Shown here: positions 25,319 to 34,333 of the stretch, piece by piece | How positions within the stretch are numbered: position 1 is the stretch's first letter | Layout: every line of letters begins with the position of its first letter | Assembly (NCBI RefSeq): GCF_022814865.1 | Contig: NZ_JAKVRD010000019.1 | Span: forward strand, 1-64,000 | Reading direction: 5' to 3' | DNA from: Shimia aestuarii | GTDB taxonomy: Bacteria > Pseudomonadota > Alphaproteobacteria > Rhodobacterales > Rhodobacteraceae | Length of the DNA: 64,000 bases | Made by a program: the position numbers and the translations under genes | Notes under the pieces: model-generated | Told to the model about the DNA's origin: nothing | What the model saw: only the letters and a program-made list of their open reading frames with translations | Database searches by the model: none

Positions 25319-26557
25319 ATGCAGGACATTTACATCGTTGGCGTCGGGATGACGCCGTTCGGAAAGTTCCGGGACAAAACCATCAAGGACATGACCGGCG
25401 AGGCCGTCGCCGCCGCGCTTTCCGATGCCCGAGTGACGGCAGATCGCATCGACGGCGCATTCTTCTCGAACGCGGTGCAGGGCCACATGGAGGGCCAGCA
25501 CATGATCCGCGGCGAAATCGCGCTGCGTGAAATGGGCATTCAGGGCATTCCGGTGGTGAATGTCGAAAACGCCTGCGCCAGCGCCTCGACCGGGTTCAAA
25601 CTGGCAGTCGATTTCCTCAAGGCCGGCAATGGCGACTGCTGTCTCGCCGTGGGCGCCGAAAAGATGTATTCTGACGACCGTGCGTTGATGTTTTCGGCCT
25701 TCGACAGCGGCTGGGACGTCAGCAACAGCGAAGAGGTCGCGCAACGGCTGGCCGATCTGGGTGCAGGGGTCGAGGAACCCGAAGGATCGAAATCGCCCAA
25801 GCCCTACAGCGTGTTCATGGATGTCTACGCAGGCTTCGCCCGGCTGCACATGAAGACCTTTGGCACAACTCAGGAACAGTTCGCCGCCGTCGCCGCCAAG
25901 AACCATGCGCATTCCGTGCATAATCCACTGGCGCAATACCGAGAAGCCATGAGCGTCGATCAGGTATTGGCCGCGCCGCCGATCACCTATCCGCTGACCC
26001 TGCCGATGTGCGCCCCGATCTCGGACGGGGCCGCTGCGGCCGTTTTATGCACCGGCGAGGGGATAAAACGTCTGGGCCTAGATCCCGCGCGCGCGATCAA
26101 GGTCAAGGCCGCGATCCTGCGCTCGGGCACCGATCGTCCGCCGGAAGATTACAAGAACCACCTGACCCGGCTTGCCGCGCTTGAGGCCTATGAACAGGCC
26201 GGGATCGGCCCCGAGGATATATCGGTGGCCGAAGTGCATGACGCCACGGCCGTGGGCGAAGTGATCCAGATCGAGAACCTCGGATTTGTCGAATTCGGCG
26301 AGGGCGGTCCCGCCAGTCTGCGCGGCGAGACAAAGATCGGCGGACGCATTCCGGTGAACCCCTCGGGCGGGTTGGAATCCAAGGGCCACCCGGTCGGTGC
26401 CACAGGAATAGGGCAGGTTTTCGAACTGGTCACGCAACTGCGCGGCGAAGCTGGCGCGCGCCAGGTCGAAGGGGCAAAGAATGCCATCGCCGAAAACGGC
26501 GGGGGGTTGCACGGGGTAGAAGAAGCGGCCGCCTGCGTCATCATTCTGGGCCGTTGA
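25319..26557 (+). CDS. Thiolase (acetyl-CoA acetyltransferase family)
   Basis: A 412-residue thiolase of the SCP-x/sterol-carrier type. The nucleophilic Cys86 is in VENACASAST, the C-terminal active site reads GGLESKGHPVGATGIGQV (His) and ENGGG near the end. It should release acetyl-CoA or propionyl-CoA from a 3-oxoacyl-CoA. Unlike the homologue at 37141 it keeps the catalytic cysteine. GGTCAGGAGGACAAACG precedes the ATG at 25319, and the dehydrogenase gene follows 16 bp later. Confidence 0.88.
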   Translation: MQDIYIVGVGMTPFGKFRDKTIKDMTGEAVAAALSDARVTADRIDGAFFSNAVQGHMEGQHMIRGEIALREMGIQGIPVVNVENACASASTGFKLAVDFLKAGNGDCCLAVGAEKMYSDDRALMFSAFDSGWDVSNSEEVAQRLADLGAGVEEPEGSKSPKPYSVFMDVYAGFARLHMKTFGTTQEQFAAVAAKNHAHSVHNPLAQYREAMSVDQVLAAPPITYPLTLPMCAPISDGAAAAVLCTGEGIKRLGLDPARAIKVKAAILRSGTDRPPEDYKNHLTRLAALEAYEQAGIGPEDISVAEVHDATAVGEVIQIENLGFVEFGEGGPASLRGETKIGGRIPVNPSGGLESKGHPVGATGIGQVFELVTQLRGEAGARQVEGAKNAIAENGGGLHGVEEAAACVIILGR

Positions 26558-26573
26558 AACAAGGAGACGAACC

Positions 26574-27740
26574 ATGGAAAACGTGATCGCCGCCGCTCAG
26601 GCAATCTATACAGATGAGCAACGCATGTTGCTGGAAAACTTCCGCAAGATGGCCGAGGCAGAGTTCGCGCCGCTGGCCGAGAAATACGAGAACCTCGGCC
26701 ACCCCCCCGATGCGAAAACCCTGAAGTCCCTGTTCGCCAAGGTCGAGGAATTCGGGCTGATCAGCGGCCTGATCCCCGAAGAGGAAGGCGGTGCCGGAAT
26801 CGACCGCATGACCTATGGCATCCTATACGAGGAACTGGCCCGGATATGGGCCGATCTGGCAATCGCGGTGCTGATTCAGGGTCATGCCGTGTTCGCGGTC
26901 AACCTCTTGGGAAATGTGGCGCAGAAAGAGGCCTATCTGAAGCCGCTCCTGCGCAGCGAACGGATCTGTGCCACCTGTATTTCCGAACCAGAGGTCGGTT
27001 CGAACGTACGCGAGGTCAAGACACGTGCGGACCGAGAGGGCGATAAGATTTTCGTCACTGGCCAGAAGCTCTGGATTTCCAATGGGGCCCAGTCGGATTT
27101 CGCCATCGTTGTCTGCAATCTGGACGACGGTATTTCCATGGTCATCGTCGACCGCGACACCGGCAACTATGAGAGCCGCGAATTGCGCAAGATGGGACTT
27201 GTCGGTGCATCGACCTGTGAATTGTTTTTCGACCGGGCGGAAACCACCGCCGAGCATGTTCTGGGTAATGCAGGCGGCGGCCTGTTCCAGACGTTGAAAC
27301 TGTTTGAGAGCGCGCGTGTGTTTGTTGGCCTGACCAGCATCGGCATTGGTCAGGCGGCATTGGAATGTGCGGTCAAATATGCCCAGGAACGCGAGCAGCA
27401 TGGCAAGCCGATTGGCGGGCACCAGTTGATTCAAGGCTACCTGGCCGACATGGCCACGCACCTGGATGCCGCGCGCCTGTTGTGCCAGCGCGGGCTGCAA
27501 CTTCTGGACCTGGGCGTGCGCTGTGACACCCAGACCTCGATGGCGAAATGGTATGCAACCGAAATGGCCGTCGAAATCGCCGGCAAAGCGGTGCAGATCC
27601 ACGGCGGCAACGGCATCACCAAAGAGTTCGACGTTGAACGGCACTTCCGCAATGCAAAGGTCATGCCGATTCCCGATGGCACCACCGAAATCCAAAAACT
27701 GGTCATCGGGCGCAACCTGACCGGGCTTAACGCGTTCTGA
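26574..27740 (+). CDS. Acyl-CoA dehydrogenase
   Basis: A 388-residue acyl-CoA dehydrogenase with ICATCISEPEVGSNVREVKT, the beta-domain GQKLWISNGAQSDF and a C-terminal region QIHGGNGITKEFDVERHFRNAK that ends PDGTTEIQKLVIGRNL. At the usual YEGT Glu it has PDGT (Asp), comparable to the GDGT of the dehydrogenase at 2525. Last gene of the hydratase-thiolase-dehydrogenase operon; a hairpin follows at 27760. Confidence 0.88.
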   Translation: MENVIAAAQAIYTDEQRMLLENFRKMAEAEFAPLAEKYENLGHPPDAKTLKSLFAKVEEFGLISGLIPEEEGGAGIDRMTYGILYEELARIWADLAIAVLIQGHAVFAVNLLGNVAQKEAYLKPLLRSERICATCISEPEVGSNVREVKTRADREGDKIFVTGQKLWISNGAQSDFAIVVCNLDDGISMVIVDRDTGNYESRELRKMGLVGASTCELFFDRAETTAEHVLGNAGGGLFQTLKLFESARVFVGLTSIGIGQAALECAVKYAQEREQHGKPIGGHQLIQGYLADMATHLDAARLLCQRGLQLLDLGVRCDTQTSMAKWYATEMAVEIAGKAVQIHGGNGITKEFDVERHFRNAKVMPIPDGTTEIQKLVIGRNLTGLNAF

Positions 27741-27759
27741 AATCGTGACTCTAAGAATT

Positions 27760-27781
27760 GCGGCCGGGGATTCCCGGTCGC
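27760..27781 (+). terminator. Hairpin after the dehydrogenase gene
   Basis: GCGGCCGGG-GATT-CCCGGTCGC folds into a 9-bp stem with one G-T pair just after the operon ending at 27740. A T run is missing, so termination efficiency is uncertain. It lies just downstream of the broken SDR gene on the other strand and could serve both directions. Confidence 0.5.
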
Positions 27782-27782
27782 C

Positions 27783-28418
27783 TTATCGTAGGCCCCCGGT
27801 CCGGGGGGGGGCGGCCAACGGATCATGCCCCAACCGGCGCTGCGGGACGCGTTTGATCAATGCCTGTCCCGCGTCAGTGGCAAAAAACTCACGGTTCAGG
27901 TCGGTTTCGATATAACCGGGGCAGATGGCATTCACCCGGATGCCATGCCGCGCCCATTCAAGCGCCAGAGACCGGGTCAGTTGAATCAGCCCTTCCTTGG
28001 ACGCGGCATAGGCGGACACATGGCTGGCCACCCGTGTGCCCAGAAACGAGGCGACATTGACGATACAGCCCCCGCGTCCGGCATCAATCATCGCTTTGGC
28101 GGCGATACGTGCGACATGAAATGCGCCCTTGAGATTTGTGTCTATGATCGCGTCGATTTCGGCCGGCCCGTGTTCCAATGCGGGAAGAGATGCCGTCGTT
28201 CCGGCATTGTTGATGACAGTGTCAAAGACCCGTCCCTTCAGCGCGGCTTCCACCGACTTCGGGTCCGCCACGTCCATCTCTATCACATCGGCCTGCCCCC
28301 CTTCCGCCGCTATCTTTGCGGAAAGCTCAGACAAGCGGGCGACGCGGCGGGCGGCCAATGTGACGTCGACATCCTGCCCCGCCAGCAGTTCGGCGAAATG
28401 CTCGCCCAATCCCGAAGA
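27783..28418 (-). pseudogene. SDR dehydrogenase, truncated at both ends
   Basis: The body of a classical SDR is present: VTLAARRVARL, VINNAGTTASL, catalytic Ser (NVASFLG), SAYAASKEGL and NAICPGYIETDLN. The N-terminal cofactor strand is missing: reading upstream gives SSGLGEHF, the end of the usual TGASSGLG loop, and then the frame meets a stop. The C-terminal helices and strand normally ending in DGG are also replaced by a short GC-rich tail (PLAAPPRTGGLR). At its 5' end it is joined head to head to another truncated gene at about 28410-28420. It is very unlikely to work as an enzyme. Confidence 0.75.
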
Positions 28419-29415
28419 TCTGGCGGACGACTATCAATTCATCCCGGGCCAGTACGTCACGCTGCGCCGTGCCGATGATATCGATGGTGTGCGGCGATGC
28501 TATTCGGTCAGCTCCGGCCGAGACGATGGCGAGTTGCGCGTTCTGGTCAAGCTGCTGGAAGGCGGAGCGTTTTCCTCTTTCGTTCATAGCGAACTGCCAC
28601 CGGGCACCGAACTTGATGTCATGACGCCCGAAGGCACATTCGGATCAAAGATACGACAAGGCGGACCACGCACCTATCTCGCCCTGGCCCCGGGCAGTGG
28701 AACTACTCCAATCATTTCGATCATCCGCTCGGTGCTTGCCACCGAGGCCGGGGCCAACTTCATCCTTTTTTACGGCAGTCGAACGCTAAGTTCCATCATC
28801 TTCCGCGACGAATTGAACGATCTCAAGGATACCTATCCCGGACGGTTCTCTCTTTTTCATACACTGACGCGCGAAGGCACCGATTCCCCACTATTCTCGG
28901 GCCGGCTTGATGCGGAAAAGCTGCGCAAGTTCTCCGGTGCCCTGTTCGCTCCGGCAGAAATAGAAGATGCTTTTCTTTGCGGCCCCGCCGAGATGATTCA
29001 GGAACTCAAGACCGCGCTCCGCGACCTAGGCGTTGAAGAGAACCGTTTTCATGACGAGCTGTTCGCTCCCGCCGATGCTGACAATACCGCCACCGTCACG
29101 CTTGCGCCGCTTACGGCGGAAGCCGCCACTGGAAAAGGAGTTCAGGTCACGGCGATCCATGATGGCACCGCCCGCAGCTTTGTGATGACACCTGATCAGG
29201 AAAGCGTGGTCTCCGCCGCCGCAGCAGGTATCGAACTACCCTATTGCTGCAAGGGCGCAATGTGTTCCACCTGCCGCGCCAAAGTTATCGAAGGCGAGGC
29301 AGAGATGACGCTGAACTATGCTTTGGAGCCTTGGTAGTTGAAGGAGAACTTTGTCCTGACCTGCCAGGCCCGTCCGAAAACCAAAAAACTGACAGTCGAT
29401 TTCGACCACGTTTGA
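28416..29415 (+). pseudogene. PaaE-like ferredoxin:NADP(H) reductase / 2Fe-2S protein, 5'-truncated and with an internal stop
   Basis: From 28416 the frame encodes a reductase with the FAD motif RRCYSVSS, the NAD domain (LALAPGSGTTPIISI, AFLCGPAEMI) and a plant-type ferredoxin domain (YCCKGAMCSTC). The first 30 or so residues of the family are missing at the junction with the SDR remnant. In the same frame a TAG (29335-29337) interrupts the end; beyond it the frame continues to a stop at 29415 with LTCQARP, which holds the fourth Fe-S cysteine. The short form would lack that ligand. Such reductases serve the phenylacetyl-CoA epoxidase or related oxygenases; none is found here. Confidence 0.75.
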
Positions 29416-29562
29416 CCTGTGCCGCTTTCCGCGACACCCCACGGGCGCGCGGGGCCGGGATCCCCAAGACCTTCGCCAAGTTGAAAGTCTTGGGTCCACG
29501 AAAACCCGCGTGCCAGTGTCGGCTAAAAGGTCGGATTCAGGCAAAGCGCACAGAACCCGATC

Positions 29563-30759
29563 TCAGCGGTCTTTTTGGTTGACGATCAGTTCTGCATTTT
29601 CGGGTAGTTCCGAAACAATGTTCACCTCGTCAGCACGAATTCGTGCATGCAGTTTGAAGGTATCAGCGGCGGCTGCTTCTGCGGCGGAAGCGTCGGCACC
29701 GTCTTCCAGCACAAGCGAGAGGCGGATCATGTCGCGATCGTTCTCGCGCGTTACCACGGCCTGCGCGGCCTTTGCGCCCGGCGTGCCGATGACAACTTCT
29801 TCAACCACGCGCGGATAAACGAAAATCTCGCGCACTTTGACCGCTGCCCCGACCCGTCCCTGCAATGCTGAAATCCGGCTGACGGTGCCATCCGCGTTGC
29901 TTTCCAGGGCAAAGGCGCTGTCGCCGGTGCCGAACCGGATCATCGGCCAGGTGGCATCGCGCGCGGTCACGACAACCTCGCCAGGTTCGCCATGAGCGAC
30001 CTGTTCGCCGCTGACCGGATCGCAGATCTGCACCACGCGGTCGGGATGAACCAGGTAGCCTTCGCCGCCATCCTCATAGGCGACAAGGCCCAGATCGGCG
30101 GTGGCATAGGCGGCCCAGGTGGACACGCCGTATTCGGCCTCGATCCGGCGGCGCTTGGCCATCCAGTCGCCCATCTCACCGCCGAGGAAGGCTGTCTTCA
30201 CCTTCCATGCGTCGCGGCCATAGGTTTCGATCACCTTGTCCGCCAGCGTCAGGAAAAACGCAGTCGAAGCGCAGATCGAAGTCACGCCGGTTTCGGCGAT
30301 GATCTGTGCCTGAAGCTCCGTATTGCCGACGCCTCCGGGGATCACCGTGGCGCCTGCGGCCTGTGCCGCTTCGTCGAACAAAAGCCCCGCGGGCACCAGA
30401 TGATACATCCAGGTGTTCAGGATGATATCCCCCGGCCCCACGCCTGCCGCCTTGAACAGCCGGTCAAGGCCGTGGCCGCCACCGTCCGAAAGGGCCGGTT
30501 CGAAAATCGGGCCGGGGGACACGTAGATCCGCCCGACATCCTTCAGATCCGAGGCCAGGAACCCGCCAAAGGGCGGGTTCTCGCGCTGGATCTTCAGAAG
30601 CTCTTCTTTTTTCATCACTGGAAGACGCGAGAGGTCCGCCACCGATGTGACAGCTGCCGGATCGAATCCGGCAGCCGTAAATCGCGATTTCAGGCCAGGA
30701 GCTTTTTCGGCCGCAGCCGCATAGGCTTGAGCTATATCTTTGTAGATATCATCAGACAT
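29563..30759 (-). CDS. Phenylacetate-CoA-ligase-family protein (second copy, divergent)
   Basis: A 398-residue PaaK-family protein, shorter than the copy at 5680. The family fold is visible in LSRLPVMKKEELLKIQ, the YATADLGLVAY segment and the WPMIRFGTGDSAFAL hinge. The phosphate loop is not the usual SSGTTG: the matching region reads RIYVSPGPIFEPALSDGGG. It may therefore be a ligase of a subfamily with an altered ATP loop, or have another function. I chose the ATG at 30757-30759, 7 bases after GAGGAGG; the ATG 6 bases earlier is too close to that site. Last gene of the operon that starts at 35049. Confidence 0.75.
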   Translation of the reverse strand: MSDDIYKDIAQAYAAAAEKAPGLKSRFTAAGFDPAAVTSVADLSRLPVMKKEELLKIQRENPPFGGFLASDLKDVGRIYVSPGPIFEPALSDGGGHGLDRLFKAAGVGPGDIILNTWMYHLVPAGLLFDEAAQAAGATVIPGGVGNTELQAQIIAETGVTSICASTAFFLTLADKVIETYGRDAWKVKTAFLGGEMGDWMAKRRRIEAEYGVSTWAAYATADLGLVAYEDGGEGYLVHPDRVVQICDPVSGEQVAHGEPGEVVVTARDATWPMIRFGTGDSAFALESNADGTVSRISALQGRVGAAVKVREIFVYPRVVEEVVIGTPGAKAAQAVVTRENDRDMIRLSLVLEDGADASAAEAAAADTFKLHARIRADEVNIVSELPENAELIVNQKDR

Positions 30760-30786
30760 TTCCATGCCTCCTCGTCCAATCGGGCG

Positions 30787-31596
30787 TTAAAGCGGGCAGT
30801 CCTTACGGAAGTTCGGCGCGCGCTTCTCGCGGTGCGACAACACACCTTCCTTGACGTCCTCGCTCATGAAGCCAAGCATCTCCAGCGCGGTCGACGCATC
30901 AAAGATCGGCCCGGCCTGGCGCAGCCAGTTGTTCAGCGAATACTTGGTCCAGCGAATCGCGCTTTGCGAGCCGTTGGCCAGTTCGACGGCTGTATCCAGC
31001 GCGATCTGCTGCAGCTCGTCATCCTCGACGCACATTGATACCAGACCGATACGCTCGGCCTCTTCGCCCGACACCGGCTTGCAGGTCATCAGATAGTATT
31101 TCGCCTTGGCCATCGAGGTCAGCAGCGGCCAGATAATCGCCGCGACGTCACCGGCGGCAACACCAAGGCGGGGATGACCATCGACAATCTTGGCCTTCTT
31201 TCCGGCGATCGAGATGTCGGCCAGGATGGCAACCACAAGGCCTGCGCCGGCCGCAGGGCCATTGATCGCGGAAATGATCGGCTTGTTGCAGTTGATGATG
31301 TTATAGACGAGATCCTTGGCTTCTTTCCACGTCTTCATGATCTCGTGCGAATTGCCAATCATGTTTTCGATCAGGCTGAAATCACCCCCGGCGGAAAATG
31401 CCTTGCCCGCACCGGTCACGATGACCGAATTGATGTCTGGGTCACGGTCGATATCGATCCACATGTCCGTCATCTGAGTGTGGGTTTCGGCATCGACCGA
31501 GTTGAATGTCTCGGGCCGGTCGAACGTGATGCGCAGGACGCGATCCGCCGGGTAGTCAAATTTCAGTTTATCGTATTTTGCATAACGATCCGACAT
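30787..31596 (-). CDS. Enoyl-CoA hydratase/isomerase (crotonase family)
   Basis: A 269-residue crotonase with GKAFSAGGDFSLIENM (oxyanion hole) and NGPAAGAGLVVAILADISI. Neither classical catalytic Glu is obvious: the first site reads GAGLV and the second DGHPRLGVAAGD. It is probably not a plain enoyl-CoA hydratase; isomerase or lyase activity is possible. GGAGGAAATAGAACC precedes the ATG at 31594-31596. It lies between the paired dehydrogenase genes and the PaaK-like gene in one operon. Confidence 0.82.
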   Translation of the reverse strand: MSDRYAKYDKLKFDYPADRVLRITFDRPETFNSVDAETHTQMTDMWIDIDRDPDINSVIVTGAGKAFSAGGDFSLIENMIGNSHEIMKTWKEAKDLVYNIINCNKPIISAINGPAAGAGLVVAILADISIAGKKAKIVDGHPRLGVAAGDVAAIIWPLLTSMAKAKYYLMTCKPVSGEEAERIGLVSMCVEDDELQQIALDTAVELANGSQSAIRWTKYSLNNWLRQAGPIFDASTALEMLGFMSEDVKEGVLSHREKRAPNFRKDCPL

Positions 31597-31624
31597 GGTT
31601 CTATTTCCTCCGTGGGGTATTGAG

Positions 31625-32776
31625 TCAGCCAGGCAGTCCCAGGACGGCCTTGGACAGGATGTTTCTTTGGATTTCGTTCGATCCACCGTAGATCGTGGTA
31701 GGTCTGGCCTTGTAGAAACTCGCCAGAACATCGACACTTACGTTGCCGACCTGAAGCGGCCCGATGGAGCCGCCATCGGGACCGGCTGCTTCGATCATCA
31801 GCTCGGTGATGCGCTGGAAGCATTCAGTCACCCAAATCTTCAGCATGGACACATCCGCACCGAGCGTCTCGCCACGTTTGAGCTGATCTGCAAAACGGGC
31901 ATAAAGCGCGGCATGATCTTCCACATCCAGTGCCGCCTGGGCAAAGCGGTCACGGAACACCGGATCGTCAAACGCGCCACGGCCACGGGCAAAGCTTTCA
32001 AGCTGTCCCAGAGCGTTCTGGGCCAGACTTGGCGAACCGATGAAAATGCGTTCGAAGCTCAAGAGAGCCTTGGCCATCGTCCAACCCTTGTTCAGCTCGC
32101 CCACGAGGTTCTCGCGGGGCGTCCGTGCATTGTCAAAGAAGACCTCGCAAAACTCGGTCTCGCCCGACAGGGTCGTGATGGTGCGCACCTCGACTCCGGG
32201 TTGATCCATCGGAGCGAGCAGGAAACTGATGCCCTGCTGTTTCTTCGGCGCATCGGGATCGGTGCGCACCAGCATGAAAATATGCGTGGCGTCATGCGCC
32301 ATCGTGGTCCAGATCTTCTGTCCGTTGATGACAAAGTCGTCGCCGTCAATCTCTGCGCGTGTGCGCAGGTTCGCCAGATCGGACCCGGCGCCGGGTTCCG
32401 AATAGCCCTGACACCAGATATCTTCGCAACTCAGGATACGCGGCAGCCAGTAATCTTTTTGTTCCTGGGTGCCGAATTTGATGATCAGCGGCCCGACCAT
32501 CTGCACGCCCATGTCGCGGCCGCGATTGACGCCCCAGCGCTGCTGCTCTTCGTAAAAGATCAGCAACTTGGCGGCGTTCAGCCCCATACCGCCGAATTCA
32601 GCGGGCCAGGCTGGCGCGACCCAGCCCTTGGCGTGAAGCTTGCGGTGCCAATGTTCGATCTCGGCGAACTTCGGTCGGTGCGGCAGGTGACGCAGCTCCT
32701 CGGGATATTCCGCCTCGAAGAACTGGCGCACTTCTTTGCGGAACTCTGCATCGGTCATAGCGTTCCAGTCGGTCAT
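31625..32776 (-). CDS. Acyl-CoA dehydrogenase, probable subunit of a heteromeric enzyme (partner A)
   Basis: A 383-residue acyl-CoA dehydrogenase: WCQGYSEPGAGSDLANLRT, GQKIWTTMAHDATH, and a C-terminal YGGSNEIQRNILSKAVLG. Its gene overlaps the following, distinct dehydrogenase gene by 4 bp (start at 32776, upstream stop at 32773). Adjacent unequal dehydrogenase genes of this kind encode alpha2-beta2 enzymes in steroid side-chain degradation (ChsE1-ChsE2 type), and the same is likely here. It has the better conserved FAD motifs of the pair. Confidence 0.85.
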   Translation of the reverse strand: MTDWNAMTDAEFRKEVRQFFEAEYPEELRHLPHRPKFAEIEHWHRKLHAKGWVAPAWPAEFGGMGLNAAKLLIFYEEQQRWGVNRGRDMGVQMVGPLIIKFGTQEQKDYWLPRILSCEDIWCQGYSEPGAGSDLANLRTRAEIDGDDFVINGQKIWTTMAHDATHIFMLVRTDPDAPKKQQGISFLLAPMDQPGVEVRTITTLSGETEFCEVFFDNARTPRENLVGELNKGWTMAKALLSFERIFIGSPSLAQNALGQLESFARGRGAFDDPVFRDRFAQAALDVEDHAALYARFADQLKRGETLGADVSMLKIWVTECFQRITELMIEAAGPDGGSIGPLQVGNVSVDVLASFYKARPTTIYGGSNEIQRNILSKAVLGLPG

Positions 32777-33897
32777 TGTGCTGCCCCCTCTGCTTCGCGT
32801 GCCTCGAACCATATCCGCCTGTGATAGGCATCGTCGCCCAACCAGGCCGACAGCACCAGCGCCCGGTTCAGGTAGAGCCCGATATCGAACTCATCCGTGT
32901 ACCCGACGGCCCCGTGCAGCTGGATGGCGTCGCGGGTGATTTTCTTGGCGGCGGTGACCGCGCGAGCCTTGGCCCGGCTGGCAAGCCGCGCCCGGACTTT
33001 TGGATCGGTTTCGCTGTCCATCTGCGCAAGCGCCTCCCGCACTCCGGCCTGCGCGACCTCGCACATCACGTTGAGGTCGACGGCACGGTGCTGGATGACC
33101 TGGAATGATCCGATCGGCTTGTCGAACTGCTCCCGCGTCTTGATGTAGTCGAGCGTGATCTCGAAGGCGCGCTCGCTCAGGCCGACAAGCTCGGCCGCGG
33201 CAAGCGCCGTTGCATCGGCGACAGCCTCGGCCAGTGCAGTGAGAACCGCACCGCTGCTGGCCAATTCCGCAGCCGGAGTTCCCGAAAACGAAAGCTCGCC
33301 CAGAGAGCTGCCATCGGCCTGCGTCCGCTTGTCGATGACAAGCCCCTGCGCGTCTGCCTCAGCCAGAACCAGAACCGGACCATCATCCTGTTCGGCCACG
33401 ACAAGGAACCCGTGCGAACCGATCGCACCGACGACCCAGGCCTTGCTACCGGTCAGCTTTCCGTCCGCGTATCGGCAGGTCGCATCGGCAGGCGCCCCGT
33501 CGGGGCCGCGTTCCTGCCAGGCAACCGCCAATGAAATTTCGCCGCCGATGAGCTGTGCCATCTTCGGATGATCCGGACAAAGGCGGCGCAGAAGGCCGAG
33601 GCTCAGACCGATCGTCGACACGACCGGTTCCGGGGCAATCACACGGCCGACTTCCTCGGCGATGACACCCCCGGCGGCTAGGCCCATGCCAAGCCCGCCC
33701 TGATCTTCGGGCACCGCCACGCCGAAAACACCGGCCTCGGCCAGTTCCCGGACCATCTCCGGATCGAAACCGCCCCCGGCATCACGGAGTTGTCGGGCTC
33801 TGTCACTTCCGCCCGCCCGTTCAAACAACGTGCGCACGCTCTCGCGCAACAGGCGAAGGTCTTCTTGTTCGCTGGAAAGGATATCAGTTTGTGTCAT
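32773..33897 (-). CDS. Acyl-CoA dehydrogenase, probable subunit of a heteromeric enzyme (partner B)
   Basis: A 374-residue, more divergent acyl-CoA dehydrogenase. The C-terminal half is clear (TREQFDKPIGSFQVIQHR, IQLHGAVGYTDEFDIG), whereas the central FAD loop is weakly conserved (the usual TEPxxGSD is replaced by AWQERGPDG). That asymmetry is expected for a heteromeric enzyme in which the two subunits share FAD binding and catalysis. Start and stop overlap its neighbours on both sides (14 bp with the hot-dog gene, 4 bp with partner A). Confidence 0.83.
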   Translation of the reverse strand: MTQTDILSSEQEDLRLLRESVRTLFERAGGSDRARQLRDAGGGFDPEMVRELAEAGVFGVAVPEDQGGLGMGLAAGGVIAEEVGRVIAPEPVVSTIGLSLGLLRRLCPDHPKMAQLIGGEISLAVAWQERGPDGAPADATCRYADGKLTGSKAWVVGAIGSHGFLVVAEQDDGPVLVLAEADAQGLVIDKRTQADGSSLGELSFSGTPAAELASSGAVLTALAEAVADATALAAAELVGLSERAFEITLDYIKTREQFDKPIGSFQVIQHRAVDLNVMCEVAQAGVREALAQMDSETDPKVRARLASRAKARAVTAAKKITRDAIQLHGAVGYTDEFDIGLYLNRALVLSAWLGDDAYHRRIWFEAREAEGAAQ

Positions 33898-34333
33898 TTT
33901 GTTTTCGCTGGATCATCACGGGGGTGTCGGTCGAAAAAACGACCTCGCCCTCGGGGTTTCTGGCGCTGAGCGTATAGTGCAAAACACCTCTGTCGGGCTT
34001 GCTTTTTGACGGTGTGACCGAGTTGACCGTCAGTTCGACATCAAGGGGTTCGTTCGGGTGCACAGGCCGCAGCCAGCGCAAATTATCAAAGCCCATGCCG
34101 CCGATATTGGCAACATCGACCATCATCTCGGTCATGACCGGCTTGAACACCTCAAGCATGGTCTGAAAGCCCGAGGCGATCAGGCTGCCATGTATGGCGG
34201 TTGCATAGTCTTCATCGGTGTGCAGCCGCTGCGGATCCCATTCCTTGGCAAAGGCCTTTATTGAATCCGCGCTCATCGGAGCGCTGCGAAAGCGATAGAC
34301 TTGGCCCGGCGAGAAGTCTTCCAGATACCTCAA
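33884..34333 (-). CDS. MaoC-type single hot-dog hydratase
   Basis: A 149-residue hot-dog protein with WDPQRLHTD, the Asp33/His38 pair of R-specific enoyl-CoA hydratases, then ATAIHGSLIASGFQTM. It should hydrate or dehydrate an acyl-CoA thioester, probably the product of the paired dehydrogenases encoded next. In steroid side-chain catabolism the equivalent hydratase is a heterodimer with a DUF35-carrying partner; a separate DUF35 protein is encoded at 38296. It overlaps both neighbours, so the operon is tightly coupled. Confidence 0.83.
   Translation of the reverse strand: MRYLEDFSPGQVYRFRSAPMSADSIKAFAKEWDPQRLHTDEDYATAIHGSLIASGFQTMLEVFKPVMTEMMVDVANIGGMGFDNLRWLRPVHPNEPLDVELTVNSVTPSKSKPDRGVLHYTLSARNPEGEVVFSTDTPVMIQRKQNDTN

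Noticed and set aside
27789-27815. C/G runs near the end of the broken SDR as a possible phase-variation tract
   Set aside because: The gene is already truncated at both ends, so slippage there could not switch a functional product.
28129-28415. N-terminal extension of the ferredoxin-reductase frame
   Set aside because: These codons are the antisense of the SDR remnant, so the long ORF is a chance fusion and not a real N-terminus.
29463-29494. Hairpin CCCAAGAC/GTCTTGGG between the reductase remnant and the PaaK-like gene
   Set aside because: The loop is long, there is no T run and the flanks are GC-rich, so I cannot call a terminator.
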